This document shows, in pieces, positions 41,651-48,862 of a DNA stretch of 52,067 nt. Source of the stretch: CAZTCJ01 sp964612085 (GTDB lineage: Bacteria; Pseudomonadota; Alphaproteobacteria; JAJFIK01); the NCBI GenBank assembly GCA_964612085.1, contig CAZTCJ010000019.1, positions 1 through 52,067 on the forward strand, written 5' to 3'. The position numbers and the translations under genes are program-made. A model generated the notes under the pieces. The model saw only the letters and a program-made list of their open reading frames with translations, searched no databases and was not told the DNA's origin. Position 1 is the stretch's first letter, and each line of letters starts with the position of its first letter.

Positions 41651-42023
41651 CCTGATCTGCGGCGTTTTGGCCATGCTGGGCACCGGACTGGCGTTTGCCG
41701 CCGGGGTCGGCATGGTCCGCTTCCCGGATGTCTATTCGCGCATGCACGCCGCGACCAAGGCGGGGACCTTGGGAGCGGGCCTCGTGCTCCTGGCGGTCAT
41801 GGTTCAGGCCTGGGCCCAGATCGATGTGGTGCTGCGGGCCCTGGCGGGGATCGTGTTTCTGATCCTGTCCGCGCCTGTCGGCGCCCATGTGCTGGGCCGG
41901 GCCGCTTATGCGGCGGGCGTGCCCTTGTGGAAAGGGTCCGAGCGGGACGACCTGAAAGGCCGGTATTCCGAACTCGATGAGGAGCCGGCGGGCGCCGGGC
42001 TCGATCCCAAGGCCTTCGAATAG
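41640..42023 (+). CDS. mrpG: Na+/H+ antiporter Mrp subunit G
   Basis: 127 residues. Three membrane helices with the conserved GVGMVRFPDVYSRMHAATKAGTLGAG stretch, then a helix LAGIVFLILSAPVGAHVLGRAAYAAG and a charged cytoplasmic tail. ATG at 41640 (or GTG at 41637) lies inside the end of mrpF, a last overlap in the operon. A GC-rich hairpin (GGCCC...GGGCC) with an imperfect T-rich tail follows at about 42030-42065 and may end the transcript. Confidence 0.91.
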   Translation: MILDLICGVLAMLGTGLAFAAGVGMVRFPDVYSRMHAATKAGTLGAGLVLLAVMVQAWAQIDVVLRALAGIVFLILSAPVGAHVLGRAAYAAGVPLWKGSERDDLKGRYSELDEEPAGAGLDPKAFE

Positions 42024-42257
42024 CGGGACCGGCCCTTCCGGCCGATGGGCCCTTGATCTTTCCTTAGAGACTTTATGCTCTGTGAGAGCGTTCAATCCGG
42101 GACGGCTTGTGATTTATGCACAGGTTTTCACGCAAACGGATTGTCATTTTGCTTGACCGTTTCGCCGAATCTCATCCATGCCCGGCTCCCCTTGGCGTAA
42201 TGATACGATAAATATCAGTTACTGCTTGGGCTTTATGTATTAGAACGATTTTTCTAC

Positions 42258-42286
42258 TTGATTGGAATGAGAAGCCTTCATAGATT
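42258..42286 (+). promoter_or_regulatory. Putative promoter of the MucR-like gene
   Basis: TTGATT (-35-like, 42258-42263) and TAGATT (-10-like, 42281-42286) are 17 bases apart, giving a transcript start near 42293 and a short leader before the ATG at 42308. The whole 284-bp gap from mrpG is notably AT-rich (stretches such as GATACGATAAATATCAG and TTTATGTATTAG), as expected of a region bound by MucR-type proteins, which often repress their own gene. No other gene is seen in the gap. Confidence 0.5.
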
Positions 42287-42307
42287 TGCGTCATGCCTCG
42301 CTAAAAA

Positions 42308-42742
42308 ATGGGAAAAAACGTCATGGAGTCTTCAAAAATCGACCTTGTTGACATGACAGCGGAAATTGTTTCGGCCTATGTCGGCAATAATACTGTCGGT
42401 TCCGGTGAGCTGCCGTCCCTCATTCAACAGGTCTATTCGGCGCTCCAGGATGCGACCCGGACGGAACCGGCAGAGCATAATGAACCTCTGAAACCCGCAG
42501 TAAATCCCAAGAAGTCTGTATTCCCCGATTACATTGTCTGCCTGGAAGACGGAAAGAAGTTCAAGTCGTTGAAGCGTCATTTGCGCACCCATTACGATCT
42601 GTCTCCGGAGGAATACCGGGAACGGTGGGGGCTGGCGAAAGATTATCCCATGGTTGCGCCGAATTATGCCGCCGCCCGTTCGCGCCTGGCCAAGCAAATG
42701 GGCCTGGGTCAGAAGGGCCGCAGCCGCACGAAGAAAAAATAA
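42308..42742 (+). CDS. mucR: MucR/Ros-family zinc-finger transcriptional regulator
   Basis: 144 residues. The N-terminal half (LVDMTAEIVSAYVGNNTVGSGELPSLIQQVYSAL) is the oligomerisation region of the MucR family. The prokaryotic zinc finger is IVCLEDGKKFKSLKRHLRTHYDLSPEEYRERWGL, with Cys, Asp and two His (RHLRTH) as ligands, then the flanking basic region YPMVAPNYAAARSRLAKQMG and a Lys/Arg-rich tail. MucR proteins bind AT-rich sites, silencing and tuning envelope, motility and symbiosis or virulence genes in Alphaproteobacteria. ATG 42308 is used; an alternative ATG at 42323 is preceded by GGGA. Preceded by an AT-rich promoter region. Confidence 0.92.
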   Translation: MGKNVMESSKIDLVDMTAEIVSAYVGNNTVGSGELPSLIQQVYSALQDATRTEPAEHNEPLKPAVNPKKSVFPDYIVCLEDGKKFKSLKRHLRTHYDLSPEEYRERWGLAKDYPMVAPNYAAARSRLAKQMGLGQKGRSRTKKK

Positions 42743-42882
42743 GACTGCCGCGCTCTCTTTTTCTGCCGGCCGTTTCCGCCTTCCAAGCCGTGTGTCCGTG
42801 ATCTGGCGCGCGGCTTGCTCGTGATGGCTTCAAGGAAACGGGATCGGACCCGTTCCGGGACAGTGCGATCAGAGGGCAGACC

Positions 42883-43401
42883 ATGGGCTTTCATGAAGCA
42901 GGCGAGGCCTTCCGGCCAAAGCAGGCGGGACGCGCCGGATTACGCATCGCGATTGCCGACAGCGATCTGGACCGCGGCCGGTTCGCCGCCGAGATCCTGC
43001 ATGACAGCGGTTTCGACCAGTTCACGCTCCTGCCCGATGCCACCAGCGCCGCCCTGCATATGCGCTCCGAGCCGTGCGATCTGCTGTTGTGCGACGAGGC
43101 CCTGGCGCCCGTCGGCGGGCTGACGCTCGTGCGCTGGGTGCGCCAGTCGGATGCTTCGCCCAATCAGACCCTGCCGGTGATCTGTCTGGCCGACCGGCCC
43201 ACCCAGGGCTTGGTCGCGGAAGCGCGCGAGGCGGGCGTCGACGGGGTCGTCGTCAAGCCGGTCGCTTCCGGCGTCTTGCGGGCCCAGGTGGAACGGGCGC
43301 TGGATCTGACCCGGTCCTGGGTGCGCACGGGCTCTTATTACGGTCCTGACCGGCGCGGCGCGGCCTCCCGTTCCCATGGCGGCAAAGAAACTGTTTCGTG
43401 A
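42883..43401 (+). CDS. Atypical CheY-like receiver protein with GPDRR tail
   Basis: 172 residues. A receiver domain spans about residues 20-140: acidic pocket Asp26/Asp28 (IADSDLD), phosphoacceptor Asp71 (LLLCDEAL), Lys125 (VVVKP). The conserved Thr/Ser after beta-4 is Ala103 (VICLADRP), which would alter the switch. A C-terminal tail YYGPDRRGAASRSH follows; YxGPDRR-like tails occur in some alphaproteobacterial proteins but have no settled role. No output domain is present, so it may act by binding another protein. No kinase is adjacent; the nearest is the PAS histidine kinase at 48.9 kb. Start ATG 42883 follows a purine stretch. Function not established. Confidence 0.78.
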   Translation: MGFHEAGEAFRPKQAGRAGLRIAIADSDLDRGRFAAEILHDSGFDQFTLLPDATSAALHMRSEPCDLLLCDEALAPVGGLTLVRWVRQSDASPNQTLPVICLADRPTQGLVAEAREAGVDGVVVKPVASGVLRAQVERALDLTRSWVRTGSYYGPDRRGAASRSHGGKETVS

Positions 43402-43435
43402 TGGAAATCCGCCTTAGCCTGTAGAGCGGAATCGC

Positions 43436-43453
43436 ATATCCAGGATTGGATAT
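43436..43453 (+). promoter_or_regulatory. Hairpin immediately before the start of the 671-residue gene
   Basis: ATATCCA-ggat-TGGATAT forms a seven-pair stem with a four-base loop, ending ten bases before the ATG at 43463. It occupies the place where a ribosome site would be, and no purine-rich site is visible. It could be an operator or an RNA structure controlling translation. Confidence 0.5.
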
Positions 43454-43462
43454 CCGCACGAA

Positions 43463-45478
43463 ATGAGGCGAGACGGCACCGTGTTCCGGAACGGACCAAA
43501 ACGGCAGCAGACCGCCGGGCGTCCGCGCGGCGGCTGGATCCTGCCGCTGTCGGGCTTGGGCGTCCTCGCATTCTGTCTGGCCATCGTACCGCTGTGGCTG
43601 CGCTCCGTCGTTGAAGAAGACGCCGCGCGCGGTGTCAAGCCGCATACGGATCAAGAGGCAGGCCTGGTGATGCCTTGGGGCGAGGTCCGGCCGTGTCCGG
43701 ATTGCGATGCCTTTCGCCGCTGGGACAAGGCCTTCAGGGCGCGCCGGGGCGACCGCAGCAGCGCGCCGGTCCGGGCGGCTTTCTCCCGGGCTCAAGACGC
43801 CTGCCGCAAAGCGCTGTTCTGCGGAGACAATCCGGTGCCGTCCCTTTTGTCGGCGGCCCATGAAACCTGCCCGCCGGAAGCCCGCCCGCTCGACCGGGAG
43901 GCCGAACAGGCCCATGCGCTCACCCGGTCCATCAAGGATGTGGCGGACCGCTGCCTGGCCGGCGCCTGCCCTGAGGTCTCCTGCGATGGGCAGGCGCAAC
44001 TCGCGGATGCTTTGCGCGCGGCGGAACAGACGCTGGCGGCCATGGCGACGCTTCCTCCGCCGCCTGATTTTAACGGTGGGCTCAGCAAAAAGGCATCCAT
44101 TTACCGGGAAGCCCGGCAGCTCGTGCGCGCGGCGCTCGTCTTGCCGGAGGATCTGGCGCGGCTCGCGTCAACCGCTCCGTCATCGGATCGCAAGGCGGCG
44201 CTTGCTTCCATGGGGCAGGGGGCGGCACGTCTGGCGCAGAAGGCCGAGGCCTTGAACGGGCGGATCGGCGAATCCATGCACGGCCTGACGCCGCCCGACA
44301 CCCCGAGCATCGACGGATTGTGGCGGTTGCGCCTCATGGCCCTGCTGCTGACGCGGGTGGCGGACACCGCGTCCGGTCTGGCCCGCACGGACGATCCAGA
44401 GGCGGACTTTATGTCCATGCCGGAAGAGAACGCGCCGTCCTGGGCCGGCTTGGGCGAAAGCGTCGGGCAGATGGCGCTTGAGGCCTTGCACGTCAAGGCG
44501 TTTCTCAGGGTTCATGCCACATCGCAGCGCCGGGGTCCTCGGTATGCGGAACGCCTGCAGGCCTGCACGGCGCGCCATCAAAACGAGGCCCGCGCCATCG
44601 CGCGCGATCTGGCGATCGCGAGCCTGTCCTTGCGCCAGTGCGGCAACCGGGGCGGCTGTCCCGCCGGGCGATCGGCCGGCCGGGAGGAGCCCGAGGATAG
44701 CGGTTGGCTGCCCTTGGGCACCAGCGGGCTGAGCGCCCATGCGGATGCGCAGGCCCGGCTCGATGCGGCGCTTGCTCTGGCGCTGGACACGGCGCGGTCC
44801 TTGGAAATCGGCCCGTCCGCGCCCATCGATCTGCAGACGGAGCTTCCGGTTTATTTACCCGGCGAAGCGGTCCGCCTGTCCGTCGGTGCCGCTGGAAACG
44901 CCTGCATGGTGGAAGACGGCGCCTGGCTCGGCCTAGTGGAAGAACCGTTCGATGCGGATCCCCGCGATAGGGTATCGCGGCCGCTCGAAAACGCTGAAGC
45001 CGTCGTGGCGCGGACGATCCAGCGCTTTGCCCTGGACGGCCGGGAGGCTTTTGAGGTCTTGACGGAAGCGCCTTTGATACCGGGGCGCTACGATTTCAAA
45101 GCCTTCGCGCCGTCCGCGCGCGGCGGTTGGGAAATGGGCAGCCATGTCATCGAGGTGACGGAGGCACCGTCTGCCTGCAGAGGGTTCACGGGCACCTGGT
45201 CCACCGATTTCGGCATTTTGCGCCTTGTCGTGCGGGACGGCGTCGCACGGGGGACCTATAAGAAACTGCCGGGATCCCGGCCCGGATTTCTGTTGGGCAC
45301 GGTCGCCAACGGCGTCTTGACCGGCACGTGGCAGTCGGAACTCGGGCGCGGCGGCACCCGCCTGGCCTTGACGGCCGACGGCTTAGGATTTGACGGCACC
45401 TGGAGCCACATCGAAGGCAAGCTGAGCGGGACGGGCCGCTGGCAGGGAACCTGCGTGCTGAACCGGGTCGAGCCCTAA
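43463..45478 (+). CDS. Membrane-anchored protein of unknown function
   Basis: 671 residues. A basic start (MRRDGTVFRNGPKRQQ) leads to one transmembrane helix at about 25-47, with the rest predicted outside the cytoplasm. The periplasmic part is mostly helical and cysteine-bearing (RPCPDCDAFRRWDKAF, DACRKALFCGDN, CLAGACPEVSCDG), with Leu/Ala-rich helices over about 170-420. Residues of about 455-560 look beta-rich (YLPGEAVRLSVGAAGNACMV, LIPGRYDFKAFAPS). The last 90 residues form a repetitive beta region: GFTGTWSTDFGILRLVV, GVARGTYKKLPG, GVLTGTWQSELG, FDGTWSHIEGKLSGTGRWQGTC, reminiscent of small beta-barrels. No known family was recognised. Start choice is uncertain (no ribosome site; a hairpin precedes it). 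It converges with the XRE gene, overlapping by four bases. Confidence 0.72.
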   Translation: MRRDGTVFRNGPKRQQTAGRPRGGWILPLSGLGVLAFCLAIVPLWLRSVVEEDAARGVKPHTDQEAGLVMPWGEVRPCPDCDAFRRWDKAFRARRGDRSSAPVRAAFSRAQDACRKALFCGDNPVPSLLSAAHETCPPEARPLDREAEQAHALTRSIKDVADRCLAGACPEVSCDGQAQLADALRAAEQTLAAMATLPPPPDFNGGLSKKASIYREARQLVRAALVLPEDLARLASTAPSSDRKAALASMGQGAARLAQKAEALNGRIGESMHGLTPPDTPSIDGLWRLRLMALLLTRVADTASGLARTDDPEADFMSMPEENAPSWAGLGESVGQMALEALHVKAFLRVHATSQRRGPRYAERLQACTARHQNEARAIARDLAIASLSLRQCGNRGGCPAGRSAGREEPEDSGWLPLGTSGLSAHADAQARLDAALALALDTARSLEIGPSAPIDLQTELPVYLPGEAVRLSVGAAGNACMVEDGAWLGLVEEPFDADPRDRVSRPLENAEAVVARTIQRFALDGREAFEVLTEAPLIPGRYDFKAFAPSARGGWEMGSHVIEVTEAPSACRGFTGTWSTDFGILRLVVRDGVARGTYKKLPGSRPGFLLGTVANGVLTGTWQSELGRGGTRLALTADGLGFDGTWSHIEGKLSGTGRWQGTCVLNRVEP

Positions 45479-46092
45479 GGATAGGTGGTGATCCGCATGA
45501 CGATCTTTGCTGCCCAGTCGAGTGCGGCGTTGTAATGAATATCCGCACCGGGATCGAGCGGCACCAGGGTGAAGCTGTCTTCGCGGCCCTTGATAAGACG
45601 TCCTATACGGACCGTACCGTTGCGCAAGCCCGCGATGGCGTTGTGCCCGATCACATTCACCATGTCCTCGCCTTCCAGGCGGTTGCCGATCAGCACGTCA
45701 TTGGCGTCGTAAGGGCCGAGACCGGCGGTTAGACGGACGGCGACGGGGGTAAAGGCGGGCACCGACAGGAAGAACGGCCCGTCTTCGTCGCTGCGCACGC
45801 TGCCCGCCGCATCGGCCGTGCCCAGATTCCGGATTTCACGGGTTTCGTCCCCCCGTAACAGGTCCGCCGGATCGGTTTGGTAGAGCTTGGCGAAGCGCTC
45901 CAGCCAATCCACCGACAAGGTGATCACCTGATTTTCCAGCCGCGACACGGTCTGCGGCGTCGTGCCCAGGGCGTCTGCCACCTGGACAAGCGTCATTTTC
46001 CGCTCGTGCCGGAGCTGTCTGAGCTTGTTGCGCATGGGTGGGGTTCCGCTGGACTCTGCTGGTTCCGGAGTGGTCTGGTTGTTAGTATGCAT
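45475..46092 (-). CDS. XRE-family (phage-repressor-like) transcriptional regulator
   Basis: About 205 residues. The helix-turn-helix is in KLRQLRHERKMTLVQVADAL, then GTTPQTVSRLENQVITLSVDWLERFAKLYQTDPADLL. The C-terminal part (FFLSVPAFTPVAVRLTAGLG, VNVIGHNAIAGLRNGTVRIGRLIKG) resembles the S24-like domain of repressors but the Ser/Lys catalytic pair cannot be identified, so it is probably a dimer/sensor domain without self-cleavage. The start is uncertain: ATG 46092 lies just downstream of the promoter, ATG 46035 begins MRNKLRQLRHERK, and GTG 46125 would fall before the promoter's start point. It is divergent from the DnaA domain IV-like gene; mutual regulation is likely but not shown. Confidence 0.8.
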   Translation of the reverse strand: MHTNNQTTPEPAESSGTPPMRNKLRQLRHERKMTLVQVADALGTTPQTVSRLENQVITLSVDWLERFAKLYQTDPADLLRGDETREIRNLGTADAAGSVRSDEDGPFFLSVPAFTPVAVRLTAGLGPYDANDVLIGNRLEGEDMVNVIGHNAIAGLRNGTVRIGRLIKGREDSFTLVPLDPGADIHYNAALDWAAKIVMRITTYP

Positions 46093-46117
46093 TTTTGCGT
46101 CTTTTGCGAGAAAAAAC

Positions 46118-46146
46118 TTATCCACATGGAAGCCGTTTTATGTCAA
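46118..46146 (-). promoter_or_regulatory. Sigma70-like promoter of the XRE gene
   Basis: On the minus strand TTGACA (46146-46141) and GGATAA (46123-46118) are 17 bases apart, placing the transcript start near 46110, 18 bases before the ATG at 46092. The 107-bp space to the divergent DnaA-like gene would contain both promoters, so a repressor bound here could control both. Confidence 0.6.
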
Positions 46147-46199
46147 TTTACCTCTACCGTACAATTTGTGCGGCGGGATGTGCAAGAGAGGAGAGCAGT

Positions 46200-46571
46200 A
46201 TGACCCAGAACGGTCGCTCTGAAGGACACGGGGAAAGGCGTTTTAAAGCAAGCCGTTTTGACGATTCGAGGATGTGCCGGAATGTGGTGCTTGTCCAGGA
46301 ATTGACGGCCGCCGCCTTCGATATCGCGGTCGAGGAACTGCGCGCCGCCACGCGCGGCCGGGCCCGCTGCGCGGAGGCCCGCCAGGTGGCCATGTATCTG
46401 TGCAGGGTCACCTTGGCCTGGACCTATCAGCAGATCGGCGATGCGTTCGGCCGGGACCGGACAACGGCGACATATGCCTGCCACAAGGTGGAGGATCTGC
46501 GCGATGACGTGATGTACGACCGGCTGATCAGCGACCTGGAGCGGACCGTGTCCGGTTCGGAAGCAGCGTGA
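46200..46571 (+). CDS. Stand-alone DnaA domain IV-like DNA-binding protein
   Basis: 123 residues. Residues 58-103 resemble the DNA-binding domain IV of the replication initiator DnaA: ARQVAMYLCRVTLAWTYQQI, then GDAFGRDRTTATYACHKVED, compared with the DnaA pattern in which IGDAFGGRDHTTVLHAC..K recognises DnaA boxes. The usual GGRDHTT is GRDRTT here. There is no AAA+ ATPase domain and no N-terminal DnaA domain I, so it cannot be an initiator; it could bind DnaA-box-like sites and act as a regulator. ATG 46200 has GGAG six bases upstream. It is divergent from the XRE regulator and converges with sufE three bases apart. Similar short proteins exist in Alphaproteobacteria and are not well characterised. 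Confidence 0.82.
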   Translation: MTQNGRSEGHGERRFKASRFDDSRMCRNVVLVQELTAAAFDIAVEELRAATRGRARCAEARQVAMYLCRVTLAWTYQQIGDAFGRDRTTATYACHKVEDLRDDVMYDRLISDLERTVSGSEAA

Positions 46572-46574
46572 AGT

Positions 46575-47006
46575 TCAGACTTGAGAACCGGCAGTGCCCA
46601 GGGCCGTCTGGGCATCCCGTTTGATGCGGTCCACCATGGCGTAAAGGCCGTTGGAGCGCTGCGGGCTCAAGGCCTCGTTAAGGCCGAGTTTCTCGAACAC
46701 GGGTTTTACGTCTAGCGTTAAAATTTCTTGCGCGGTTTTACCGGAAAAGATCGTCAGCAGAATGGCGATCAGGCCTTGAACGATATGGGCGTCGCTTTCG
46801 CCCCGGAATGTCAGGACGGGCTGGGCGCCGTCGTCATGGGCGGTGACCAGCCAGACCTGGCTGACGCACCCGGCCACCTTGGTCTGAGCGGTGCGCTCGC
46901 TTTCCTCCAGGGGCGGCAGGGCCTTTCCTAGCTCGATGACGTGCTTGTACCGGTCTTCCCAGTCTTCCAGAAAGGTGAAGTCTTCGATCAGTTGCTCGAT
47001 GCCCAT
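46575..47006 (-). CDS. sufE: SufE family sulfur-acceptor protein
   Basis: 143 residues. SufE accepts sulfur from the SufS cysteine desulfurase for iron-sulfur cluster assembly. The active Cys47 is in TKVAGCVSQVWLV; other marks are EDWEDRYKHVIELGKALPP, FRGESDAHIVQGLIAILL and LGLNEALSPQRSNGLYAMVDRIK. It lies apart from any suf operon. The ATG at 47006 begins MGIEQLIEDF and is preceded by an inverted repeat on the same strand. Cytoplasmic. Confidence 0.92.
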   Translation of the reverse strand: MGIEQLIEDFTFLEDWEDRYKHVIELGKALPPLEESERTAQTKVAGCVSQVWLVTAHDDGAQPVLTFRGESDAHIVQGLIAILLTIFSGKTAQEILTLDVKPVFEKLGLNEALSPQRSNGLYAMVDRIKRDAQTALGTAGSQV

Positions 47007-47016
47007 AACCGTCCCA

Positions 47017-47053
47017 TGCGATGTGATGACTCTGTTTCATTTCACATATCGCA
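47017..47053 (-). promoter_or_regulatory. Imperfect dyad just upstream of sufE
   Basis: TGCGATGTGA (47017-47026) and TCACATATCGCA (47042-47053) are inverted copies differing by a two-base insertion. The dyad lies 11-47 bases upstream of the sufE ATG. It could be an operator for an iron- or redox-responsive regulator, or a read-through structure after the DUF5330 gene; it does not match a known consensus that I can name. Confidence 0.4.
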
Positions 47054-47088
47054 CTGGCGGGCAGGTGCAAGGAGGCGCGGTGCCGGTG

Positions 47089-47391
47089 TCAGTCGCCTGT
47101 GGGCGATGCGGTGTCCCGGTCGTCGGGGCCGGTGAGCCAGCCATGGGCGGTTTCCATCCAGGCCACGAGGCGGGCGCGGATCTGGCTGCCGATCCGTTCG
47201 CCCGTGCGGCAGACCACAGGCTCGCGGACGCACAGGCCCGAAACGTCACGGGTGGTGCGCTCCACCATGGTGATCATGTCGCCAAGACCGACCTGGGATC
47301 CGTCCTCGCGCTGCTGCGCTTGAGACGAGGAGAGCCAGTCCCAAGGGGACAGCAGGGCAAGGACGGCAAGGATAAGCAGCAGTCTGACCAT
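47089..47391 (-). CDS. DUF5330-like small exported protein
   Basis: 100 residues. A hydrophobic start (MVRLLLILAVLALLSPWDWL) acts as a signal or anchor. The mature part contains LGDMITMVERTTRDVSGLCVREPVVCRTGERIG, close to the DUF5330 pattern (D-hydrophobic-S-x-x-C..P..C), with two cysteines. The family is small, alphaproteobacterial and uncharacterised. It lies on the minus strand between the 311-residue unknown protein gene and sufE. Confidence 0.7.
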   Translation of the reverse strand: MVRLLLILAVLALLSPWDWLSSSQAQQREDGSQVGLGDMITMVERTTRDVSGLCVREPVVCRTGERIGSQIRARLVAWMETAHGWLTGPDDRDTASPTGD

Positions 47392-47558
47392 TCAGGCTCT
47401 CCAGCGTTAGGAACAGGATGGTACTCTACCCACCCTGTCTCAAGGCCCGCTTGAGACGTGGTCTTAGATTTAAGTCATATTCCTCGCGAATCTGATGCGC
47501 ATTTACTGGGCATTTGAGTCAAATGCGCATGATCGCCGCGCGCCGTGACCGTTGGCCT

Positions 47559-48494
47559 TCACCGGCTGATCATCCAGCGCCAGCAGTCCCCCAGTTCCTC
47601 CACCCCGTAGCGCCCAAGGCAGAAGGCTTCCTCTTCCGGAAACCGGGTGGCGGCGATGCACTGGTCCAGATTGAGCTTCGACCAGTTCACGCACCGGTCC
47701 ATGGACCGTTCGGATGCGAGCGCCAGAACCGTGTTGAAATCCGGACCGCTGGCAGCGCCCAGCACGATATGGGTGGCAAGCACCAGGATCCGGTTCAGCA
47801 TGGCGCGGGCGGGTTCGGACAGAGACGCCAGGGACAGCCGGTCTTCCAGGTCATGCGCATGCAGAAGGTCGTGAGCGGTGTCCGCGCTCATTTTCTCCTC
47901 ATCGGCCGCTTCGCCGGCGGCGAGCCGCTGGTCCTGGAGTTCCTGGGCCCGTGTACGGAACAGTTCGGCCATGGCCGCCATGCGGCTCGTCTGGCTGTTG
48001 ATCGATTCCATGACCGCGCGCAGAGCGGTCTTCGCGCCGGGCAGATCGTGAAGCTGAGCCGCGTCGGTCATGATCCGCCGCAGGAACGCGGTTTCGCCTT
48101 CCGCGCGCGAGGCCTTCCGCACACTGTTGAAGAAGTCCGGCTGATTGGCGGCCAGTATGGCGTGATGGGCGAACCAGCCCTGGGCGACCTGATGCGGATC
48201 ATAGCCGGAGATCAGCGTATGAGTCTGGCGCACTTCCCTCAGGTTGCGGTAACTCAAAGTACTGAATTTCTCGATGTCCCGCTGCACGGCCCTGTAGGGT
48301 GCGGCCATTTCACCGACGGTGACGGGCTTGCCCGCGCCGCTCGGGCCGAAGGCATCGGCCATGGCCGGGGGGTGCCAGGCAAGGCCCGCGCCCGCCAAAA
48401 GAGCCACGGCACACAAATTTTGGATGGTCCGGAACCCGGTCCGGCATGTTGACAGAATGGAAACAGCGACCCCGTCGGATAAGCATACGGTCAT
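47559..48494 (-). CDS. Exported protein of unknown function
   Basis: About 311 residues. The start MTVCLSDGVAVSIL leads to a hydrophobic segment (NLCAVALLAGAGLAW, about 28-42) ending near PPAMA, fitting a signal peptide. The mature protein is mostly helical: ADAFGPSGAGKPVTVGEMAA, PYRAVQRDIEKFSTLSYRNL, REVRQTHTLISGYDPHQVAQ, AWFAHHAILAANQPDFFNSV. The C-terminus has DRCVNWSKLNLDQCIAATRF and ...EEEAFCLGRYGVEELGDCWRW, four cysteines that may form disulfides. I do not recognise the family. ATG 48494 follows AAGGGGC by nine bases; an upstream reading to 48557 is less likely. It is divergent from the histidine kinase gene, which suggests, without proof, a functional link. Confidence 0.7.
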   Translation of the reverse strand: MTVCLSDGVAVSILSTCRTGFRTIQNLCAVALLAGAGLAWHPPAMADAFGPSGAGKPVTVGEMAAPYRAVQRDIEKFSTLSYRNLREVRQTHTLISGYDPHQVAQGWFAHHAILAANQPDFFNSVRKASRAEGETAFLRRIMTDAAQLHDLPGAKTALRAVMESINSQTSRMAAMAELFRTRAQELQDQRLAAGEAADEEKMSADTAHDLLHAHDLEDRLSLASLSEPARAMLNRILVLATHIVLGAASGPDFNTVLALASERSMDRCVNWSKLNLDQCIAATRFPEEEAFCLGRYGVEELGDCWRWMISR

Positions 48495-48862
48495 CAGCAA
48501 CGCCCCTTTGCGTACGCACGCACAGTGCACCACGCCTTTCGCTGGGCCGCGACCCAATGCCTCCGCTCAGGCAGGCGCAGTCTAGCTGCATCGCTTTGAA
48601 ATCCATAGCAAAATACAGCTTACAAAACTGTAAGAGAGCGCTTGGCGTGACCGCCGAAAAGTCCCCATCCCCCGGGCCGGACACGGTCCTGGCGGACCGC
48701 AGCCGGATACCAAATCGCCATCTTGATTTCTGGTTTGTCACATTCGGGGTACCCCGTTCAAGGTTCATTAAGGGTCGGCGGCTACCAAAGAGACTTGGAA
48801 GGGGATCCGATTCGGCAAACGAGCGATGTGGGGCCGCGCAGTCGTCAGGCCCAGCGCGAGCA
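48495..48862. promoter_or_regulatory. Divergent intergenic region with a dyad
   Basis: This 368-bp region separates the exported protein and the histidine kinase. It contains CTTACA-aaac-TGTAAG (48619-48634), a perfect six-base dyad with a four-base centre in an AT-rich patch, which could be an operator. An in-frame GTG at 48647 could extend the kinase by 72 residues; the extension is Pro/Arg/Ser-rich and unconvincing. No other gene is visible. Confidence 0.45.

Noticed and set aside
48647..48862. 72-codon N-terminal extension of the histidine kinase from GTG 48647
   Set aside because: The extension is Pro/Ser/Arg-rich without membrane or sensor features and spans a likely promoter region; kept as an alternative only.
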